In this document: positions 39,139-43,763 of the stretch, in pieces | Numbering within the stretch: position 1 is the first letter of the stretch | Layout: each line of letters begins with the position of its first letter | Source of the DNA: a virus | Length of the DNA stretch: 43,763 bases | IMG/VR virus record: IMGVR_UViG_3300032265_001799 | Coordinates: 1 to 43,763 of that record | Strand: one strand, 5' to 3' | Translations under genes and position numbers: made by a program | Notes under the pieces: model-generated | Databases searched by the model: none | The model's input: only the letters and a program-made list of their open reading frames with translations | What the model was told of the DNA's origin: nothing

Positions 39139-40371
39139 ATGACCGAATATTATATTAGAACTAAAGAAACTGCTGACGATTTCTTTTTTAGAGATAGCAT
39201 ACAGAATGTTTTTACGCATAATGGTAGTGCTAGACCATATGGAATTTCAATATACTCTGATTTAATGTGCAAGATAGAATGGTTAATTCTAAAGTTAAAA
39301 ATTCCATATTATAGTAGCCAAGACCCTAAAAATTCTCCAGAAAATATAGATATATTATCAAACTTTACCTACGACGAGATCGCAAGATTGCGCAAATCTA
39401 CAAATACTTTATTTGCATTTAACTATTTGATGGAAGGCAATAGTTATAAATGGTATAATTTTTATCAGATGTTAACATTATCAGGAATTAAACATCAAAT
39501 TCCTCCAGAAAAAATATTCTTTTTAAGCAGTAACATATTAGAAGAACAAGCATATGCAAATTGGCAAAAAATAAATTATCCAAATTATAAAATTAACGTA
39601 GTTTCTTTTAATTATTTTGCTAACATTGTTCAAAATTTTTCAGATACTCCTGTCACAATAGATCAAACCGTATCTAAAATTAAAGAGAATACTAAACATT
39701 TTTTATCTTTGAATCGCAGAAAACACCCTATGAGAGTATATACTTGCTACAAAATATGGAAATCTAGCATCTATTATGATACTCTCATAAGTTATGACAA
39801 GATATTGCCAACAGATATAAGATATGGATACGATCACGAACTTAAATTTTTGTTAGAAAAATTTATGGATTCTAGTCCTTCAGTTTTAGATTTTAGTGAT
39901 TTTGATAAAAATTGGGCTTTTGAGCCAGCAGGAGCAAGTAACCCTATAGGTTTATTTGAGAGATCATTAATAAGCTTAGTGAGCGAAACACTTACAGATT
40001 CTGAGGACGGTACTAGTCTATTTTATAGTGAAAAAACATTCAAAGCAATGTTAAATAATCATCCTATCATGATATTCGGACAAACGGGTATTAATTTAAC
40101 TTTGGAAAAAATAGGTTTTAAAAATTACAAAAATTATTTTGACTTAGAATTTGATAAAATAAACAATACATATTCTAGGATCGATATGCAAATAAATCAA
40201 TTAGAACAGATTAATGATCAATTGTGTTCTATGAGTGTGTCACAAAAGATAGATTGGTTTTTGCAAGATAGAGAAACATTAGAATACAACAAGAACGCAT
40301 TAAAATCTCAAGATTATAGTAGAAAAAAACTAGAAATTTTTATTGATATAGTTAAATCAATTATTGAATAA
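39139..40371 (+). CDS. Putative glycosyltransferase-like phage protein, copy 1
   Basis: 410 aa, a clear paralogue of the protein at 42255-43466. Shared segments include S-G-I-K-x-Q-I-P-P-E-K-I-F-F, Y-P-N-Y-K-I-N-V, F-L-S-L-N-R-R-K and near the end F-Y-S-E-K-T-F-K with F-G-Q. The S-E-K-T-F-K region followed by a hydrophobic strand and G-F-K-x-Y-K-N-Y resembles the donor-binding part of GT10-like glycosyltransferases and uncharacterised phage proteins, but I cannot name the family. It is driven by a perfect late box and its end overlaps the radical SAM gene tail-to-tail by 15 nt. AT-rich. Confidence 0.65.
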   Translation: MTEYYIRTKETADDFFFRDSIQNVFTHNGSARPYGISIYSDLMCKIEWLILKLKIPYYSSQDPKNSPENIDILSNFTYDEIARLRKSTNTLFAFNYLMEGNSYKWYNFYQMLTLSGIKHQIPPEKIFFLSSNILEEQAYANWQKINYPNYKINVVSFNYFANIVQNFSDTPVTIDQTVSKIKENTKHFLSLNRRKHPMRVYTCYKIWKSSIYYDTLISYDKILPTDIRYGYDHELKFLLEKFMDSSPSVLDFSDFDKNWAFEPAGASNPIGLFERSLISLVSETLTDSEDGTSLFYSEKTFKAMLNNHPIMIFGQTGINLTLEKIGFKNYKNYFDLEFDKINNTYSRIDMQINQLEQINDQLCSMSVSQKIDWFLQDRETLEYNKNALKSQDYSRKKLEIFIDIVKSIIE

Positions 40372-41718
40372 TTCTTTACAGTAGTTTTTAAAATTAACTA
40401 ATTCCGGAAATATTTTATCAAATTCTGTGTTACGACGACGGTCGTATTCTTGCACAAATAGATAAAAATCTTTTTGATCCGTATTTAATTTTTCATCTGA
40501 AATACTATGTGTCCTCAATAAATTACATATCATCCTTATTTTTTCTTGATCAGATTCGTAAAGCAATGCGTAATGTCCTTCTGAGGGATAAACTGCTTCC
40601 TTCCATCTATCTATAAGTTTTTCTAAACGCTCAATAGTTTGTTCTTTAACGTCAACTGGAGCTAAACAAGGATGTAAAAATGGAGGATATCTCAAATAAT
40701 TAGTGCTGATTATCAACTTGTTATGTTCATAACTTGTATGGTGCTTTATCCGAAGCTTCATTATATCTTCATAAAATTTATCAATCGTGCCTAATGATAG
40801 TATATTAATAGTTGTCATTATACCTACCCACGAATTCGATGGGACATTTGTTAAGAGATTATCTAGATTTTCGTACCATTCTTTATAATTTAATCCATAT
40901 CTAATATATTCAGCTTGTTCATTTACTGCTTCTCCGCTCGTAAATATATTAACTTCTTTAATCCTGGGTGCTATACGATTAATATATGCTATTAATTTAT
41001 CTATAAGATTTTTTGGCACATTGAGATTTGTATTAATCCCTAATATTAGTTTAGGATTGAGGTCGGGATCTTTTTCTAATTTGTCTAGAAGATCCCAAAC
41101 GTCTTTACTTAAAAGTGGTTCGCCACCAGTCAATCTCAAATTAGTTAAATTCTTAGATAACTCTGGCCACCATTCCCAAAAAGCTTCAACATACGGATTG
41201 TATTCGTTGTGGTTATAAGTTGGTTTTAATTTTCCTGTAGCGTGTGATGTAGGATAAGGTCCAAATTGCTTTGTTTCTTCTGCCCATTTACTACTTACAT
41301 CGGGTGAGCAGTATGCGCATTTAAAATTACAAACATTAGAAAAACTGATTTCTAGATATGTAGGATTAATATCTTGTGTTTTTGTTGCTAAGATTTTAGG
41401 AATAAATGGCCAGGCCCAGGGTTCTATACTTTTGTAAAATCTGTCACTTATATTGCCCATATCTTCCACTTTCCAGCAATATTCACATTCGCTAGGTCGA
41501 ATACCGTCGAGCATTTTTTGCATCTGTTCTTTTTTAAACTTGGTATTATGTAGTGCTTTATAATTCTCTTTTAATTCTTCTAATGGAATCTTATGTGGAT
41601 TTGGATGGTGACAGCTGTGATTAAATCCGTTTTGGAGATATAACGTAGTCTGTATCCATTTTGCTGCACAAAACGAAGGACTTATATTGTTCAATACATC
41701 TATTTTTTCTTTTTCCAT
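40357..41718 (-). CDS. Radical SAM enzyme with extra N-terminal cysteines
   Basis: 453 aa from ATG 41718 on the minus strand; upstream in-frame codons reach back into a promoter region and are unlikely to be translated. The cluster motif Cys130-x3-Cys134-x2-Cys137 and a later L-T-G-G-E-P-L-L make it a radical SAM enzyme. Cys17, Cys36 and the pair Cys78/Cys81 in C-E-Y-C-W could bind an auxiliary iron-sulfur cluster, as in the twitch/SPASM-type family I recall from marine phages. Such enzymes modify peptides or sugars; substrate unknown. It sits between two hydrolase/glycosyltransferase pairs. A GATAATTA box lies 5 nt before the ATG. Confidence 0.85.
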   Translation of the reverse strand: MEKEKIDVLNNISPSFCAAKWIQTTLYLQNGFNHSCHHPNPHKIPLEELKENYKALHNTKFKKEQMQKMLDGIRPSECEYCWKVEDMGNISDRFYKSIEPWAWPFIPKILATKTQDINPTYLEISFSNVCNFKCAYCSPDVSSKWAEETKQFGPYPTSHATGKLKPTYNHNEYNPYVEAFWEWWPELSKNLTNLRLTGGEPLLSKDVWDLLDKLEKDPDLNPKLILGINTNLNVPKNLIDKLIAYINRIAPRIKEVNIFTSGEAVNEQAEYIRYGLNYKEWYENLDNLLTNVPSNSWVGIMTTINILSLGTIDKFYEDIMKLRIKHHTSYEHNKLIISTNYLRYPPFLHPCLAPVDVKEQTIERLEKLIDRWKEAVYPSEGHYALLYESDQEKIRMICNLLRTHSISDEKLNTDQKDFYLFVQEYDRRRNTEFDKIFPELVNFKNYCKELFNN

Positions 41719-41723
41719 AAAAA

Positions 41724-41731
41724 TAATTATC
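41724..41731 (-). promoter_or_regulatory. Late promoter-like box GATAATTA, 5 nt before the radical SAM ATG
   Basis: On the minus strand, one mismatch from GATAAATA and two from TATAAATA, ending exactly 5 nt before ATG 41718. It repeats the box-to-ATG spacing seen at four + strand genes. Weak on sequence alone. Confidence 0.35.
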
Positions 41732-41759
41732 GATAAAACGACTATAGGAATATTTTTTC

Positions 41760-41788
41760 TTGACAAGCCAACACACATATCATATTAT
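41760..41788 (+). promoter_or_regulatory. Copy of the thyX promoter
   Basis: Perfect TTGACA at 41760-41765 and TATTAT at 41783-41788, spacer 17 nt, ahead of a broken copy of the thyX start. It matches the thyX promoter at 43475-43503 at the -35, the following AGC and the -10 region, while the spacer differs. Confidence 0.65.
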
Positions 41789-41793
41789 AAACT

Positions 41794-41838
41794 ATGACAT
41801 TAAAAACAGACATTAACTTTGAAAAAGATAAATCATAT
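41794..41838 (+). pseudogene. thyX: thyX 5' fragment (15 codons)
   Basis: The first 45 nt match the start of thyX at 43509-43553 except for two bases, giving [15 protein letters not shown]. After that the similarity stops abruptly and the sequence continues into the end of the minus-strand SGNH-like gene. This is a truncated duplicate, not a functional gene. Confidence 0.85.
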
Positions 41839-42204
41839 GAGATATCCGTCATCTTTATTAGATTCTGTACATTTATTATGTTGGCTATCTATGAAATTAA
41901 TTGGATTTGAAGAATATGTATCAGAATTTATTAAATTATCATAATTATCAGTTTCTTTTGAAGAAATGAATAACCCTTTCCTGTCGATTCCAGACCACAT
42001 GACTGCTACAAGTATATCTTTTGGATTAACACCATCATTTAATAATAATTGTGTTTGGTATATAGCTGTTTTAGCTATCCAATCATTACCGCAACTACCT
42101 TGTCCTCTATTGAACAATTTTAACGATAACGCATCGGCGAGATAATGGGGCCATCTTTTTCCAATGTTGTCAGAAAAACTACAGCCAGAAGTGACCAAAA
42201 ACAT
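41833..42204 (-). CDS. Truncated SGNH-hydrolase-like protein
   Basis: 123 aa. It starts with V-T-S-G-C-S-F-S-D-N (block I with a nucleophile-like Ser) and has N-R-G-Q-G-S-C-G-N-D (block II/III-like), but the C-terminal part with the catalytic Asp/His is missing. The reading frame ends at a stop codon that belongs to the thyX fragment, so the gene was cut when the two sequences were joined. AAAGGA precedes the ATG. Intact relatives are about twice as long. Probably inactive, though the gene could still be expressed. Confidence 0.65.
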   Translation of the reverse strand: MFLVTSGCSFSDNIGKRWPHYLADALSLKLFNRGQGSCGNDWIAKTAIYQTQLLLNDGVNPKDILVAVMWSGIDRKGLFISSKETDNYDNLINSDTYSSNPINFIDSQHNKCTESNKDDGYLI

Positions 42205-42216
42205 TAGTATATCCTT

Positions 42217-42224
42217 TATAAATA
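42217..42224 (+). promoter_or_regulatory. T4-type late promoter box TATAAATA
   Basis: Perfect late box, 30 nt before ATG 42255 of the second putative glycosyltransferase gene. This is nearly the same spacing as the copy at 39100-39107. Confidence 0.7.
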
Positions 42225-42254
42225 AGCTAATATATTTAATAGGAATAGAAGTTT

Positions 42255-43466
42255 ATGTCGCAATTTATCAAAAGTTGTTTTAAAAGATCAGGTATAACAG
42301 ATTTATTTTATTCTCATACCCCGTTTAATGTACCAATATATAAAGAAGTGATGCTCGGAAAAAATTGGCTAGTAAACATACTAGAGCAACCTTATTTTCA
42401 AATCGGAGATTGGTACAATGCTTCTGAAACCGATAGAGATATATTTTTAGGGTTTGATCAAAGTGAGATTGAACGATTGAGAAAATATCCAAATACCCTT
42501 TATCTATTCAATTATATAACCGAAGGCGGTGTTTTTGGAAATAAGTATTTTTTCTATGAAATGTTAACTATATCGGGTATTAAAAATCAAATCCCGCCTG
42601 AAAAAATATTTTTTGTATCAAGTAATATATTAGAGGAAGAAAAATATAACAAATGGCAAAAAGATAATTTTCCAAATTATAAGATTAATGTGATTTCTTT
42701 TAATTGGTTTTCAGAACAACAGAGAATTTATCTAGATAAAGAATTCAATATAGACGAAACTGTATCAAACATTAAAGAAGATACTAGGCATTTTTTATCA
42801 TTAAACAGAAGGAAAAAAATTTTTAGAAATTATACTTGTTATAAAATTTGGAAATCAACGATCTATAAAAATACTCTAGTAAGTTATGACAAATTTTTAT
42901 TAGAAGAATTAAATGGGAATCAATATAGTAATGAATCAATTGGATTAAAAGAAAGATTTATCAATTCTAGCCCATCAATATTAGATTATAATGATTTTGA
43001 AACAAACTGGGCATATTATCCATCAGAAGCAGCAGCGCCTGTAGATTTATTTAAAAAATCATTAATAAGTACTGTAAGCGAATCGATCTTTGATAATAAA
43101 GATGAAGTTTCTTTATTTTACAGTGAAAAAACATTTAAACCAATGATATACAATCAACCATTAATAATTTTTGGACAACAAAACTTAAACACGTCTTTAG
43201 AAAAAGTAGGATTTAAAACTTATAAAAATTATTTTAATTTTGATTTTGAAAATATAGAGGATCATTATGAAAGGATAGATGCAATTATATCACAATTGGA
43301 AACAATTAATGATCAACTTTCGTCATATACTGTCTCCCAAAAGATTGATTGGATTTTGCAAGATCGAGAAACTCTAGAATACAATAAAGAAGCGATTAAA
43401 TCCCAAGATTATAATAAAATGAAATTAAGGGTATTCATAGATATAGTTAATTCAGTAGTTGGATAA
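42255..43466 (+). CDS. Putative glycosyltransferase-like phage protein, copy 2
   Basis: 403 aa, paralogue of 39139-40371; similarity is strong from about residue 70 to the end, while the first 70 residues differ. Shared parts include Q-I-P-P-E-K-I-F-F, F-L-S-L-N-R-R-K, S-E-K-T-F-K and the C-terminal S-Q-K-I-D-W-x-L-Q-D-R-E-T-L-E-Y-N-K. The variable N-terminus with a constant remainder suggests different acceptors with the same chemistry. A late box and AGGAA site precede it. Function inferred only from loose glycosyltransferase resemblance. Confidence 0.65.
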   Translation: MSQFIKSCFKRSGITDLFYSHTPFNVPIYKEVMLGKNWLVNILEQPYFQIGDWYNASETDRDIFLGFDQSEIERLRKYPNTLYLFNYITEGGVFGNKYFFYEMLTISGIKNQIPPEKIFFVSSNILEEEKYNKWQKDNFPNYKINVISFNWFSEQQRIYLDKEFNIDETVSNIKEDTRHFLSLNRRKKIFRNYTCYKIWKSTIYKNTLVSYDKFLLEELNGNQYSNESIGLKERFINSSPSILDYNDFETNWAYYPSEAAAPVDLFKKSLISTVSESIFDNKDEVSLFYSEKTFKPMIYNQPLIIFGQQNLNTSLEKVGFKTYKNYFNFDFENIEDHYERIDAIISQLETINDQLSSYTVSQKIDWILQDRETLEYNKEAIKSQDYNKMKLRVFIDIVNSVVG

Positions 43467-43474
43467 CTTTTTTC

Positions 43475-43503
43475 TTGACAAGCTATTAGTTCTATATTAT
43501 TAT
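43475..43503 (+). promoter_or_regulatory. sigma70-like promoter for thyX
   Basis: Perfect TTGACA at 43475-43480 and TATTAT at 43498-43503, spacer 17 nt. The -10 ends only 5 nt before the ATG at 43509, so the transcript would begin at or within about 2 nt of the start codon. Confidence 0.65.
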
Positions 43504-43508
43504 AAGTT

Positions 43509-43763
43509 ATGACATTAAAAAAAGATATTAACTTTGAAAAAGATAAATCATATGTACCCGTTTTAGATCATGGGTTTGTAGGACTAGTGGATCATATGGG
43601 CAGTGATGATGCTATCGTCCGAGCAGCCCGAGTTAGCTACGGAGAAGGAACTAAGAAAGTACAAGGCGATCGCGGATTGATACGCTATCTCATGCGACAC
43701 GAGCATACTACTCCTTTTGAAATGTGTGAAGTTAAATTCCATATCAAGCTCCCTATCTTCGTG
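43509..43763 (+). CDS. thyX: Flavin-dependent thymidylate synthase, N-terminal part
   Basis: The first 85 codons are visible; the gene runs off the window. [18 protein letters not shown] and [13 protein letters not shown] fit the start of ThyX, which makes dTMP from dUMP using FAD and methylenetetrahydrofolate. The R-H-R-x-x-S signature is expected beyond the edge. No ribosome-binding site is seen and the promoter is very close, so the mRNA may be leaderless. A broken copy of the promoter and start lies at 41760-41838. Confidence 0.85.
   Translation, partial: MTLKKDINFEKDKSYVPVLDHGFVGLVDHMGSDDAIVRAARVSYGEGTKKVQGDRGLIRYLMRHEHTTPFEMCEVKFHIKLPIFV

Overview
This window looks like part of the genome of a T4-type (myovirus-like) bacteriophage, probably from an aquatic host. 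The evidence is a T4-family DNA polymerase, sliding clamp and 5'-3' exonuclease, a DsbA-like late-transcription protein, T4-type late promoter boxes (TATAAATA and GATAAATA), and a long run of small overlapping genes nearly all on the + strand. I see no tRNA genes, photosynthesis genes or integrase, so the host cannot be named from this sequence.

Layout. 1-3500: end of a DnaJ-like co-chaperone, then a ClpA-like unfoldase and two unknown genes. 3500-18450: late, virion-type genes. These include two very large multidomain proteins (nucleotidyltransferase + deaminase + ParB-like; metallopeptidase + Pro/Ala-rich linkers + 5'-nucleotidase), a secreted nuclease, basic small proteins and a collagen-like structural protein. 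Many of them begin with a short M-x-[IL]-x-E-[LV]-[LFT] leader and contain [IL]-x-E sites like those cut by the T4 prohead protease, so I infer that they are packaged in the head. 18450-23270: replication core (DsbA-like, DNA polymerase, an NAD-dependent epimerase, sliding clamp). 23270-30660: a 7-deazaguanine DNA-modification set (DpdA-like transglycosylase, QueD-like, FolE, QueE) mixed with a glycosyltransferase, a phosphoribosyltransferase and small conserved genes. 30660-33330: RNase H/FEN-type exonuclease and small genes. 33330-36810: MoxR-type ATPase, SPFH membrane protein and a VWA/HExxH protein, each gene with its own promoter or terminator signals. 36810-38300: four small genes. 38300-43470: an AT-rich accessory island with genes on both strands (two SGNH-hydrolase-like genes, two paralogous putative glycosyltransferases, a radical SAM enzyme). 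It is followed by thyX, whose promoter and first 15 codons also occur as a broken copy inside the island.

How the genes work together. sigma70-like promoters (TTGACA-type, spacers of 16 or 17 nt) sit before the ClpA-like, DsbA-like, clamp, folE, queE, MoxR, VWA and thyX genes and look early or middle. Late boxes sit before virion-type and accessory genes. At four + strand genes the late box lies exactly 5 nt before the ATG, so with T4 geometry the mRNA would start at the AUG itself. Points most worth following up are this leaderless late-gene pattern, the apparent cleavable multi-enzyme head proteins, an isolated minus-strand gene resembling NHLP/nitrile-hydratase-type RiPP leaders, two tandem hairpins just before the polymerase gene, and the thyX duplication around the accessory island. 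All functions are read from sequence motifs without database searches.
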